This document shows positions 25,830 to 34,700 of a DNA stretch of 64,000 bases, in pieces. The position numbers and the translations under genes are program-made. Position 1 is the first letter of the stretch, and each line of letters begins with the position of its first letter. Under the pieces are notes generated by a model. That model did not search any database, had not been told where the DNA came from, and saw only the letters and a program-made list of their open reading frames with translations. Location of the stretch: NCBI GenBank assembly GCA_964484765.1, contig CAZAGI010000005.1:62001-126000 (forward strand), written 5' to 3'. Origin of the DNA: DSVQ01 sp964484765. GTDB taxonomy: Bacteria > Planctomycetota > Planctomycetia > Planctomycetales > Planctomycetaceae.

Positions 25830-26669
25830 TCAATTCCCCTTTGGCAGACCACCCGGCGGAATCAAGCCGGGCGGAATTGAACCCGGCGGAAAACCACCGG
25901 GGGGAATAAGGCCGGGTGGAATCTGGTTGAGGATATCGGGTGGAATTCCCGGAGGCAGACCAGAAGGCGGTCCGCCGCCACCCTTCGGATTTCCGCCACC
26001 GCCCTTAGGATTCCCACCGCCACCTTTCGGGTTGCCCCCTCCCCCCTTGGGATTCCCGCCGCCCTTTGGGTTGCCGCCGTCTCTGGGATCTCCGAAGCCC
26101 CCTCCTTCGATGCCGCGTTTTGTGGTCGGCCTGCTGGAATTGCCGGAGCCGCTGTTTTTCGCCGCGGCGGCCTGTTCCTCGGCCAGCGTCTGGGCTTCTT
26201 CCTTTTTCTGCTGGTTTTCCTGCTCCTGCAGGGCGGCTTCCTGCGCCACCAGCGCTAACTGAGCCGGGTCGCGCATCCAGCGATGCAGTTGCACGGTCGC
26301 TTGCGATAACCCGCTGTTGCCCGCGTGATCGACCGAAACCACCACATTGTTCAAACTCGGATGATTCGTCGGTTGAATCTCCACCGACCACGTCCAGCCT
26401 TCGTCAACCGCATCGCTGGAAAACGATTGATTCTGCTGCGATTGAAACGGCTGCGCCCCGGCAACCACTTCGCCGAGGACGGCCTCGCACCGCACGAGCG
26501 CCTGCGACCGCAACTGGCTTTGCACCGCGGCTCGGGAACCGTTCCACAGGATCTGCGAGAATATGGCCAAAGCGCCGAAGAAAATCGCCATGCCCAGCAC
26601 GATTTCCAGCAGTGTGAAGGCCCGACGACGAAGCCGCTGCCGACGCGCGCGAAACATTTTCTGCGGCAT
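25830..26669 (-). CDS. gspI: Type II secretion pseudopilin GspI-like, with collagen-like tail
   Basis: A 279-residue prepilin-type protein with motif RRRA before FTLLEIVLGMAIFFGALA (Ala, not Gly, at -1; Glu +5). The first ~140 residues fit a GspI-type pseudopilin. A charged coiled-coil stretch (ALQEQENQQKKEEAQTLAEE) and then a 100-residue tail of NPKGGGG repeats and PPGLIPPGG-type repeats follow. The tail is unique among the pseudopilins here. Its ATG lies one base from the stop of the gspH-like gene. The short Gly/Pro repeats are prone to slippage, so repeat number may vary between strains. Confidence 0.8.
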   Translation of the reverse strand: MPQKMFRARRQRLRRRAFTLLEIVLGMAIFFGALAIFSQILWNGSRAAVQSQLRSQALVRCEAVLGEVVAGAQPFQSQQNQSFSSDAVDEGWTWSVEIQPTNHPSLNNVVVSVDHAGNSGLSQATVQLHRWMRDPAQLALVAQEAALQEQENQQKKEEAQTLAEEQAAAAKNSGSGNSSRPTTKRGIEGGGFGDPRDGGNPKGGGNPKGGGGNPKGGGGNPKGGGGNPKGGGGPPSGLPPGIPPDILNQIPPGLIPPGGFPPGSIPPGLIPPGGLPKGN

Positions 26670-26670
26670 G

Positions 26671-27291
26671 TTAGCGATCCCGAAAGGGAGCCATGACCCC
26701 GATCGATGCGGCTCCCGTCAAACCACGGACATCGACTTTGATGGACTGCTTGCGCTGGTCAACCACCAGCCACGAGGCGTCGTTCGACGACCCGTCGCCA
26801 GCGAACAGGACCGGTTCCGACCACGCTAATGATACCAGTTCTTGAGCCTTGGGAAGCCCCTGAAACAGTTCCGGCGACAACGGCAAGCCGGAAGTGTCAG
26901 CGGTACTGCTCGCCGACACGTAGGCCGTTTCGAACTTCATTCCCTTCGGCAACTCTCCCAGCACGCTGGGCGGCCGCGGCGGAATCTGCGACGGTGTCGC
27001 CGTCTGATCGACCGGCGCGGGCACTTCCACCGGGAGTTGCACGAACCGCCGTCCGTCCTTTTCGTAGCGGAACTGGAACTGCTCGCCCGTGTGGACGGCA
27101 TTCAACCGCGTCTGGCCAACGACGTCGCGAACCAGTTCGGCGGCATTGCTGAGCTGCGAGTCGGCGTACATCCGCAACGCCGACGGAATCGTCACCCCGG
27201 CGAGGACGGCGACGACCGCGAGCGCTAACAACAACTCCAGTAGCGTATACGCCGGGCGCGATTGCGGTGGAGTTCGTGGTTGTCGCCGCAT
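26671..27291 (-). CDS. gspH: Type II secretion minor pseudopilin GspH-like
   Basis: A 206-residue protein with leader MRRQPRTPPQSRPA and helix YTLLELLLALAVVAVLAGVTIPSA (Ala -1, Tyr +1, Glu +5). The region after the helix (LRMYADSQLSNAAELVRDVVGQTRLNAVHTGEQFQF) fits GspH, whose N-terminus reads (I/L)xxxxAxxLxxxlxxARxxAxxxg. The remainder is beta-rich. It belongs to the operon D-like, E, F, G, G2, H, I, J, K. The palindrome at 27321-27415 separates it from the GspG paralogue. Confidence 0.85.
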   Translation of the reverse strand: MRRQPRTPPQSRPAYTLLELLLALAVVAVLAGVTIPSALRMYADSQLSNAAELVRDVVGQTRLNAVHTGEQFQFRYEKDGRRFVQLPVEVPAPVDQTATPSQIPPRPPSVLGELPKGMKFETAYVSASSTADTSGLPLSPELFQGLPKAQELVSLAWSEPVLFAGDGSSNDASWLVVDQRKQSIKVDVRGLTGAASIGVMAPFRDR

Positions 27292-27320
27292 GGTTTGGGT
27301 ACGTAGTGGATGTCATACAT

Positions 27321-27415
27321 GGCGAGCGGGGGGAGGTCACTCCCCCCGGTGATTTTACTATCGTCACCAAGACCCCGAACGAATCACCCGGGGGAGTGAC
27401 CTCCCCCGGCTCGCC
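27321..27415. repeat. Long inverted repeat inside the secretion cluster
   Basis: Left arm 27321-27354 and right arm 27382-27415 are 34 bases each with 32 pairs; each arm itself contains the palindrome GGGGAGGTCACTCCCC. It lies between the G paralogue and gspH-like genes and may form a strong hairpin in the mRNA. It is of the intergenic palindrome type common in planctomycetes. Confidence 0.9.
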
Positions 27416-27420
27416 CGACG

Positions 27421-27882
27421 TTACTGCCCGGCTTCGCTCCAGTTGTTGATATCGTCGCCGGCGCCGTCTTCGTTCTGCTTGTTCACACCGTTCGACCAGA
27501 TTGCGGGTTTCGTGGCGTCGGCAAGGCGTTTGTTCGGCCATTCGTAATTCAGCAGTTGTCCAAACGCGTCCTTCGGTGGCTTCTCCAAGTACATTGGAAT
27601 CCGTTTTCCATTCGCGTCCATGCCGGGCGACATCAACAACTTTGTGACCTCATCACTCGATCCCGTCGGAAACTCGCCGTTGTGATCGACGGCATACAAC
27701 TTCACGGCGATCTCAAAACCAAAAATGGCGCTGTCTACCGGCCTCGCCCCATTTCCTTGTGAACCGATAAGATTAGGAATCACAGAGGCTGCTGCTAACA
27801 AAATGATCGCCAAATAGGCCAGGGCCAGCCAGACGCCGTTGCCCCACGACTTCCCCGTCGGTGAAGGTGGAACATCCAGCAT
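27421..27882 (-). CDS. GspG-like paralogue lacking the prepilin cleavage motif
   Basis: A 153-residue protein closely related to the neighbouring GspG. Both share VIPNLIGSQG/VVPNLIGAQG, NGEFPTGSSDEVTKLLMSPG/GGSFPEGSREEVIGLLTNPG, DANGK, YLEKPPKD/YLEKQPKD, YEWPN, ATKPAIWSNGVNKQNEDGAGDDINNW. The N-terminus is altered: MLDVPPSPTGKSWGNGVWLALAYLAIILLAAAS replaces the arginine-rich leader, the (G/A)-F-T-L-x-E motif and Glu +5. It could not be processed by a prepilin peptidase in the known way and would remain as a membrane protein with the same C-terminal domain. It lies 9 bases after the gspG stop, so it arose by tandem duplication. Confidence 0.85.
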   Translation of the reverse strand: MLDVPPSPTGKSWGNGVWLALAYLAIILLAAASVIPNLIGSQGNGARPVDSAIFGFEIAVKLYAVDHNGEFPTGSSDEVTKLLMSPGMDANGKRIPMYLEKPPKDAFGQLLNYEWPNKRLADATKPAIWSNGVNKQNEDGAGDDINNWSEAGQ

Positions 27883-27891
27883 CCTGCGGTC

Positions 27892-28356
27892 CTAATTCGC
27901 GGTTTCGGTCCAGTTGTTGATGTCGTCACCGGAGCCGTCTTCGTTCTGCTTGTTCTGACCACTGGACCAGATCGCGGGTTTGGTGGCGTTCGCCATCTTG
28001 CTGTTCGGCCATTCGTAGTAAAGCGGTTGGCCCCACGGATCTTTCGGTTGCTTTTCGAGATAGGGTGCCACAACTTTGCCGTTGGCATCCTGGCCGGGAT
28101 TGGTCAGCAATCCGATGACTTCTTCGCGCGATCCTTCCGGAAAAGAGCCGCCGTTCGCGACCGCGTACAGTTCCGCGGCTTTGGCGAAACCGGAAATGGA
28201 ATTCCGGGCGGCTTGCTCGTTTGCTTTGCCTTGAGCACCGATCAGGTTCGGCACCACCATCGCGGCAATCACGCCGAGGATGGCAAGCACCAGGAGCACT
28301 TCAACCAGGGTAAAGCCGCGACGGCGGCGACGATTCGACACAGGCAGGTGTTGCAT
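27892..28356 (-). CDS. gspG: Type II secretion major pseudopilin GspG
   Basis: A 154-residue major pseudopilin: leader with five Arg before the Gly-Phe cleavage site (RRRRRGFTLVEVLLVLAILG, Glu +5), hydrophobic helix, then the GspG domain ending in the calcium-loop phrase NEDGSGDDINNW. Pseudopilin subunits polymerise under GspE and GspF to push cargo through the outer-membrane pore. The frame extends 18 codons earlier, but ATG 28356 gives the leader and has AAGGA 6 bases upstream. It is followed by a paralogue 9 bases downstream that lacks this leader. Confidence 0.95.
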   Translation of the reverse strand: MQHLPVSNRRRRRGFTLVEVLLVLAILGVIAAMVVPNLIGAQGKANEQAARNSISGFAKAAELYAVANGGSFPEGSREEVIGLLTNPGQDANGKVVAPYLEKQPKDPWGQPLYYEWPNSKMANATKPAIWSSGQNKQNEDGSGDDINNWTETAN

Positions 28357-28430
28357 GGCAGGTCCTTCAGGAGGGCAATAGACAGTGGGGAATGGGCAGT
28401 GGAAAATCACGACGCTGCGATTTCCGATTT

Positions 28431-28467
28431 GTCATTGGTCCTTAGTCATTGGTCATTGGTCATTGGT
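28431..28467. repeat. Tandem TCATTGGTC-type repeat element
   Basis: Four near-identical copies of GTCATTGGT in 37 bases. The 23 bases 28431-28453 match the reverse complement of 61390-61412 at 22 positions, so this element exists in at least two places in the window, both in short intergenic gaps. Confidence 0.75.
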
Positions 28468-28531
28468 GAAGAGGCTGTCGGCGGGGCTCTTGTCTGGCTC
28501 TTGACTCTCGACTCTCCGCGCTTGACTCTTC

Positions 28532-29740
28532 CTACATGCTCGATGAGCTGTTCATGATCGGCAGCATCAAGGCGACCACGATGAACAGGATCACGCCGGC
28601 CATCACGACGAGCATGGCCGGTTCCAGCAGGCGGACGACCATGTCCAGCTGCCGGTTCGACGTCTTTTCCATTTTATCCGCGACGCTGATTAAAACATGC
28701 TCTAAATTGTTCGCTTCTTCACCGACAGCAACCATTTCGATGACATCGGGCGGGAACTGACCGCTGGCGAGCAGCGGTTTCGCCAGCGACTTCCCGGAGG
28801 TCACTTCGTCGGACGCCTTGGCGATCGCTTCCGCCAGCACCATGTTGCCGGTTGCGTCTTTGGCAATCTTCAGCGAGGTCAGCAGCGGGACGCCGTTGTG
28901 CAGCAGCGTGCCCAGCACGCGGCAAAACCGCGCGACGCCGAGGCTGCGGGTCAAGGAACCGATTGCCGGCAGCTTGAGCCGCACCCGGTCGAGTTCATAC
29001 CGGTGTGCTTTCCAGTCGATGTTGAGATACGCAATCGTCCCGCCGATTGCGACCACCAGGCCCATCACCAGCCCGTATTCGGTGAGGGTGTTGCTGGCGG
29101 CTAACAGCGCTGTCGTCGCCCAGGGCAACTGGCCGGCTTCTTTCAGCCGGGCGAACATGGGTTCAAACTTGGGCACGAAGTACACCAGCATCACCGTGAC
29201 CACCAGCGCGCCCACGACGACGAGAAACGCCGGGTACGCCATCGCTCCGACGACTTTTCCCTTGAGTTCTTCCTGATGCTCGGTGAACTCCGCGATCCGG
29301 CCGAGAGAGTCTTCCATGAAGCTCCCTTCTTCGCCGGCGCGAATGATGCTGATCGTCAATTCTGTGAAAATTGTCGGGTGTTGCCGCATGGCTTCCGCCA
29401 GCCGCGACCCATCGGCCACGGCGGCCCGCACTTCCTGAATCACCGTTTTCATGGTGAGGTTGCGGGCCTGCCGTTCGAGAATGTCGAGCGACCGGATGAG
29501 CGGCACGCCGGAACGGAGCAAGTCGGCAAGTTGAGTGTAAAACGTGGCCAGCACCCGCCCGGAGACCCGCTTGCGTTTGCTGGCCTGCTGGACCTTCGTC
29601 GTTTCCGCCACCTGAATCTGCAGCGGGAACAAGCCCTTGGCGGCGAGTTGCGACAACGCGTCGCGCTCCGTCCCCGCAGTGAGCACGCCGCTGACGGCTT
29701 GCCCCGAGAGTTCACGAGCGGAGTAGCGAAAGTCAGGCAT
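28532..29740 (-). CDS. gspF: Type II secretion inner-membrane platform protein GspF
   Basis: A 402-residue polytopic protein with the GspF/PilC layout: an N-terminal soluble domain (MPDFRYSARELSGQAVSG), two T2SSF domains containing VPLIRSLDILERQ and VPLLTSLKIAKDATGN, and three transmembrane segments (about 168-190, 215-240, 370-395). The start and the gap before gspE are typical. It forms the membrane platform on which GspE pushes pseudopilin assembly. Confidence 0.95.
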   Translation of the reverse strand: MPDFRYSARELSGQAVSGVLTAGTERDALSQLAAKGLFPLQIQVAETTKVQQASKRKRVSGRVLATFYTQLADLLRSGVPLIRSLDILERQARNLTMKTVIQEVRAAVADGSRLAEAMRQHPTIFTELTISIIRAGEEGSFMEDSLGRIAEFTEHQEELKGKVVGAMAYPAFLVVVGALVVTVMLVYFVPKFEPMFARLKEAGQLPWATTALLAASNTLTEYGLVMGLVVAIGGTIAYLNIDWKAHRYELDRVRLKLPAIGSLTRSLGVARFCRVLGTLLHNGVPLLTSLKIAKDATGNMVLAEAIAKASDEVTSGKSLAKPLLASGQFPPDVIEMVAVGEEANNLEHVLISVADKMEKTSNRQLDMVVRLLEPAMLVVMAGVILFIVVALMLPIMNSSSSM

Positions 29741-29793
29741 GAAAAGGCTTGGGGTTGGTGATTAAAAGTGGAGGAAGAGATTGGCAATTAGGA

Positions 29794-29900
29794 ATTGGCA
29801 ATTGAAAATTGCAAAATGAAGATGCTGATCGCTTCACTCGCCTGATGCCTCAAATTCATCTCAATTTGCAATTTTCATTTTCTAATTTTCAATTGCCAAT
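29794..29900. repeat. AT-rich inverted repeat between gspE and gspF
   Basis: Left arm 29794-29820 (ATTGGCAATTGAAAATTGCA onward) and right arm 29874-29900 pair at 25 of 27 bases. The whole segment is much more AT-rich than the genes around it. It fills most of the 195-base gap between the two genes. Confidence 0.85.
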
Positions 29901-29935
29901 CGGAGTTTGCCTCTCCGAGGATTAAACCCCACCGT

Positions 29936-31618
29936 TCAGCCGATGTCTCGTTTGGTGATGCGGACGACTTCGTCGAGGCTCGTCATCCCTTCGAGGACGC
30001 GCGTAAAGCCGCTGTCCCGCAGCGGGGCCATCCCGTGCGACAGCGCATACTTGCGGATGTCACCGGTGCTGGCCCGATTCACACATAACCGCCCGATTTC
30101 CGAATCCGTCCGCAGCAATTCGAAAATCGCCTTTCGACCGGAATACCCCGTCCCCTTGCACTCCCGGCAACCCACCGGGCGGTACAGGAATTCGGGGTCT
30201 TTCACGGGAAAATCTTCCGGCAGCGATTCCGGATCGGGTTTGTATTGTTCTTTGCAGTGTTTGCAGAGGACACGCACCAGCCGCTGCGCGAGCACGCCTT
30301 CCACGGTGCTCGCCACCAGATACGGTTCGACGCCCATATCCACGAGACGGGTGAACGCCCCGGGGGCATCGTTCGTGTGCAGCGTGCTGAACACCAGGTG
30401 GCCGGTGAGGGACGCCTGAATCGCGCTTTCCGCCGTTTCGCCGTCGCGGATTTCCCCGATCAGAATCACGTCCGGGTCGTGACGCAGAATGCTTCGCAAG
30501 CCCGCGGCGAAGGTCAACCCGACCTTCGTGTGCACCTGAATCTGGCTGATCCCGCCCATCTGGTATTCGACGGGATCTTCGACAGTGATGATCTTGATCG
30601 ATGGGTCTTTGATTTCGTTCAGCGCGCTGTAAAGCGTGGTGCTTTTTCCGGAACCCGTGGGTCCGGTGACGAGCACAATCCCGTGCGGCAGGCTGATGAG
30701 TTCGTGGAAGGTCTTCGCCATTGCCGGGGGCATGCCGACGTTCTTCAGATTGAAGACCATCTTGCCTTTGTCGAGCAACCGGAGCACCACGCCTTCGCCA
30801 TGATTCATGGGGATGATCGACACGCGGACGTCGATCTCGCGCCCGGCGACCTTCATCTTGATGCGGCCGTCCTGCGGGATCCGTTTCTCGGCGATGTTCA
30901 ATTTCGACATGATCTTCAACCGCGTGACAATCGCAGCGAAGAAGTGCGAAATCGACTCGGGAACGGGTTGCACGCGCAGCACACCGTCCACGCGGTAACG
31001 GATCGTCAGGCCTTTTTCCTGCGGCTCGACGTGGACGTCGCTCGCCCCCTGTTCGGCGGCTTCAATGAGAAGCTCGTTCACCAGCCGGATGACCGACGCG
31101 GCTTCCGCCATCTGCTCGATGTCGGCTTCGCTCGCAGCGGCATCGCCGATGAGTTCAACACCGTCGGCGGTCCGTTGGGCGACGAGTTCGTTGAGCGTGT
31201 CCCCGCCGAGACCGAGATGATCCTTGATCATCTCGATCACATCGACCTTGCAGGCGAGGACTGGTTCGAGATGGAATCCGCTGACCGCGGAAAGTTCTTC
31301 GAGCGCTTCGAGGTTGAACGGATCGCTGGTCGCCACAACCACGCTGCCGTTGCGGCGCTGGAGCGGCAACAGCGAATGCCGGAACACAGCGGTGGTCGGG
31401 AACTGCACCAGCAGTTCGCGGTCGATCTGTTCTTTCTTGACTTCGACGAACCGCATGCCGAGTTCGGTGCCCAGCGCGCGGAGCACCTGTTCTTCGGTGG
31501 TGACGCCCTGTTCCACCAGCGCAACGTCGAGCCGTGTGCCGTTCACCTGGGGAAGTGCGGCCTGCAATTGTTCGCGGCTGACGACGCCGCGGCGAACGAG
31601 AACGGCTCCGATGTCCAT
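29936..31618 (-). CDS. gspE: Type II secretion ATPase GspE
   Basis: A 560-residue cytoplasmic motor ATPase. The N-terminal MshEN-type domain (residues 1-150) is followed by the N2 region (ASDVHVEP at 192-199) and the ATPase core: Walker A GPTGSGKST at 319-327, Asp box VEDPVE at 346-351, Walker B DPDVILIGEIRD at 381-392, His box region at 404-414. The four-Cys zinc site that is typical of GspE/PilB is complete (Cys452, Cys455, Cys484, Cys487 in CKHC and CRECKG). The open frame starts 14 codons earlier inside a palindrome, so ATG 31618 is preferred. Confidence 0.95.
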   Translation of the reverse strand: MDIGAVLVRRGVVSREQLQAALPQVNGTRLDVALVEQGVTTEEQVLRALGTELGMRFVEVKKEQIDRELLVQFPTTAVFRHSLLPLQRRNGSVVVATSDPFNLEALEELSAVSGFHLEPVLACKVDVIEMIKDHLGLGGDTLNELVAQRTADGVELIGDAAASEADIEQMAEAASVIRLVNELLIEAAEQGASDVHVEPQEKGLTIRYRVDGVLRVQPVPESISHFFAAIVTRLKIMSKLNIAEKRIPQDGRIKMKVAGREIDVRVSIIPMNHGEGVVLRLLDKGKMVFNLKNVGMPPAMAKTFHELISLPHGIVLVTGPTGSGKSTTLYSALNEIKDPSIKIITVEDPVEYQMGGISQIQVHTKVGLTFAAGLRSILRHDPDVILIGEIRDGETAESAIQASLTGHLVFSTLHTNDAPGAFTRLVDMGVEPYLVASTVEGVLAQRLVRVLCKHCKEQYKPDPESLPEDFPVKDPEFLYRPVGCRECKGTGYSGRKAIFELLRTDSEIGRLCVNRASTGDIRKYALSHGMAPLRDSGFTRVLEGMTSLDEVVRITKRDIG

Positions 31619-31644
31619 AGCGAATTCGCTGTCACTCGGCACAG

Positions 31645-31674
31645 GAAGCCCAGGGAGCAAGATCCCTGGGCTTC
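31645..31674. repeat. Perfect 12-base inverted repeat upstream of gspE
   Basis: GAAGCCCAGGGA (31645-31656) and its exact complement (31663-31674) around a 6-base loop. A related element with the same CCCAGGGA core lies at 42674-42699. It may act as a transcription brake between the D-like gene and gspE on the minus strand, but no T-run follows. Confidence 0.85.
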
Positions 31675-31721
31675 ACGAGGTCTTGAAACGATTTTTCAGT
31701 CAGAGATTCACGTGATCTCAA

Positions 31722-34700
31722 TCAATTGTTGCCACGGTTGCCGCGGCCGAAGAAACTCCCACCGCCCGGCCCACCGCCACCGGGTCCACCACTGCCGAAC
31801 GGCGTCGGGAAGCCGCCGCCGCTGTTGCCGCGGTCGCGCATTTCCATCATGCGTCGAATCATTTCCGGATCGCGTGTCACTTCGGGCGGCGCTCCGCCGC
31901 CACCGCTGCTGGCGCCCCCGCCGCTCTGTTGACCGGATTGGCTGCTGCGCGAGGTCCGCGGCGTCTTGGATGCACTCACCGAGACTTTTGAGAACAAGGA
32001 ACTTACCGTTCCCGAGACCACGGTCGGATCGGCCGTGGCGAGCGGAACCACGCGGACCGTCGGCCGGGCTTCTTTCGCCCGTTGATCCATCGTGGTGACG
32101 AGATCTTCAATCTTCTGGAACATGTTGTCGTTGCAGGACACGATAATATGGCTGGTCCGCGTATCAACGCCGAGCGTCAACTCCGGCCCGCGACCTTTGC
32201 CGCCGCCTTGTTGTCCGGCCATCAACATGGCCAGGGGATTGAACCCACCGGGACCACCGCCCCGGCCGCCTTGCCCACCGGGGACGGGCTGTTCGGCCTG
32301 CATCGATTCCTTGAACACGTCTTCAATCACCGCAGCGACATCGTTCACATCGGCGTATTCGACCGGGATCGAACGTGGCAGCTTGTCGCGCAGCGAGTCG
32401 GGCAACTCGCTCGAATCGAGCAGTCGCAGCATCTGTTCGATCTCTTCAATTTTGTCCGCGGGACCGGTGACGAAGAGGGCATTGGCCCGCACATCAGTGA
32501 CGATTCGCAGACCCTGTTGTCCGAGCGTGTTGTTCAGCCCGGTGACATTCATCACCCCGCGGCCGAGGGACGAGAACCCGCTGGCGAACGAACCGAGCAA
32601 ACCGTCCTGCTGCTGCGTGGATGTGGTGACGGTGCTTTGGGGAAACAGCCGTTCGAGCATCTGCGCGGTTTCGGTGGCGTCGGCGGTGCGGAGATAAAAG
32701 ACGGTCCACCGCGTGCGGGCCGGGATCGTTGCCGCCAGGTTTTCCAGCAGCACTTCGATTTCGTCGAGAGCTTTTTCATCACCCCCGCCGATCACGATTT
32801 CGCCGCCGATGATCTGCATGATGATCCCGCCGGTGGCGTCAGTGCCGGTCGCAGCCGTGCCGTTGTCTTCCGCGGGCATGGCATCGTCGCCTGCGGGAGT
32901 TTTCGCCGCCGGAGCCGGATCGAGGAAGGATTTCAGGAAATCATCGACGGCATTCACGCCGGGGATCACCGACGGTCCCTTGGAAGGCTGCGCCGGCTTT
33001 GCTTCTTCAGCGGGCTGTTCCTGTTCCTGAGACACCAGCCGTTGCAAGCTCGCCGACTTGGCGGGTGTTGCGGGGGCGGCCTGAGTGCGGCGTTCATCGT
33101 TGTTGCTGCGCGATGACGCGCCGCGATCCGCCGGCGGGAAGATGTCCCGCAGCGGACTGCCACTCTTCGAGGGCGTCCGCCGATCTTCGATGACGTTCGG
33201 CTTCGAGGGCACCACCACGCGAATCGGCGGCTGACCCGATGTCGCCCACACTTGCTTGAGCAACGGCAGCAGTTCTTCGGGATCGCGACCTTGCAAGGGG
33301 AACGTGCGGATCGGCCCGCGCTGCGACCCTTGGGCCGCGGCTCCACCATCACCCGGTTCACCCAGTTGTGTGAGGATCGCCCGGACTTGCGTCACCTGAT
33401 CCGGCGTGCCGCGAACCATCAACCGGCGCCCCTGGCTGTCGGCCTCAATTGACGGTGCCCGCGCCCCTTCGCCAGAGAAGAGGTTCTTCAACGTCCCCGC
33501 CGCTCCGACCGGGTCGAGACGGATGAGGTTGATCACCGCGACGGAACTGGACCCGCCGTCGCCGGCGATTTCCTTGAGGAGTTTTTCGACTTCGCGGTGT
33601 TCTTCGTCGGTCCCCTGGATATGCAGTTTCGCCGTGCGGGCATCATCGACGATTGCCAATCCCGGCAGGATCAGGCTGAGCGTGCGCGCGACCTGGGCCA
33701 CATCCGCCCCGGCGACGCTGTACGCTTTCAGCCGGATCGGATTGTCTTCGGCGCGAATCTCGCCGCCATTCACATCTTTATTGGTGTCGAAGCTCTTCAC
33801 GGCCTCTTCGACCAGTTTCACATGGGCTGCCGACGCCGTGACCAGCAGGTGGTTCGTGCGCGTGTCGGCGGCCAACTGAATTTTCCCCACGTAAGGCGAT
33901 TGCGTCCCCGCGGATGTGGAACGGGATGTTTGGGGCGCTGACTGCTGTTGATCGCGTCCGTCCCGGCCGCCGTCACGGCTCCAGCCTCCGCCGAAGCGTG
34001 GGTCGCCGCCACCGAAGCCGCCGGGGAATCCCCCGCCAAACGGACCACCAAAACCTCCGCCTGGGAATCCGCCGCCGCCGAATTGCGGTGTTGTCGCAAC
34101 GGAACTGGATGTCAGCGGGTTCAGTCCAAACAGTCGCCGTACCATCCGTTCGGCTTCGAGAGCCGAGATATGTTTGACTGGAATTGCTTTGAAGGCTGAT
34201 TCCCGGTTGTCGATCGAGATGCCATTCTTCAGCAGGCCGTAGACCCGGCGGACGTTGGAGCCGATGTCCATCACCACCAGCGAATTGGTGTTCTTCATCG
34301 CCGTGGCTTTGCCCTGCGGGCCGAGCAGTTCGCGGATTTCCGCAACGACTTTGTCCGCCTCGACGGACTCGAGCGGAATCGTCAGGCTCACGAGTTCATT
34401 CCGACCACGTTGAGGCAATTCTTCGACGGTGATCGAAGGGACCGTGTTCGGAGGGATGCCATCATCAATGTTAATACAGACGAGGAACCGGTCGCGACGA
34501 ACCAGCACATACCCCTTTTGCAGGAGGTAACCATTGAGCACGTCGAGCGCTTCGGTGACGGTGTATTCCTGATTGTCGAGATAGTTAAAGGTATCCGGGG
34601 GAACGGCGGTCAGGTCCAGCGTCAACCCGGCCCGATTCGCGAATTCCTTGAGCACGCCCGGCCAGGGGGCGCCGATGAAATTAAAGGAGAGCCGCACGCC

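Noticed and set aside
25978..26079. Short tandem repeats that could be taken for a CRISPR array or satellite
   Set aside because: The unit is 15 bases, in frame, and encodes NPKGGGG repeats of the GspI-like tail; there are no spacers.
30245..32098. 617-residue plus-strand open frame over gspE and the D-like gene
   Set aside because: Antisense shadow: gspE has full Walker and zinc motifs on the other strand.
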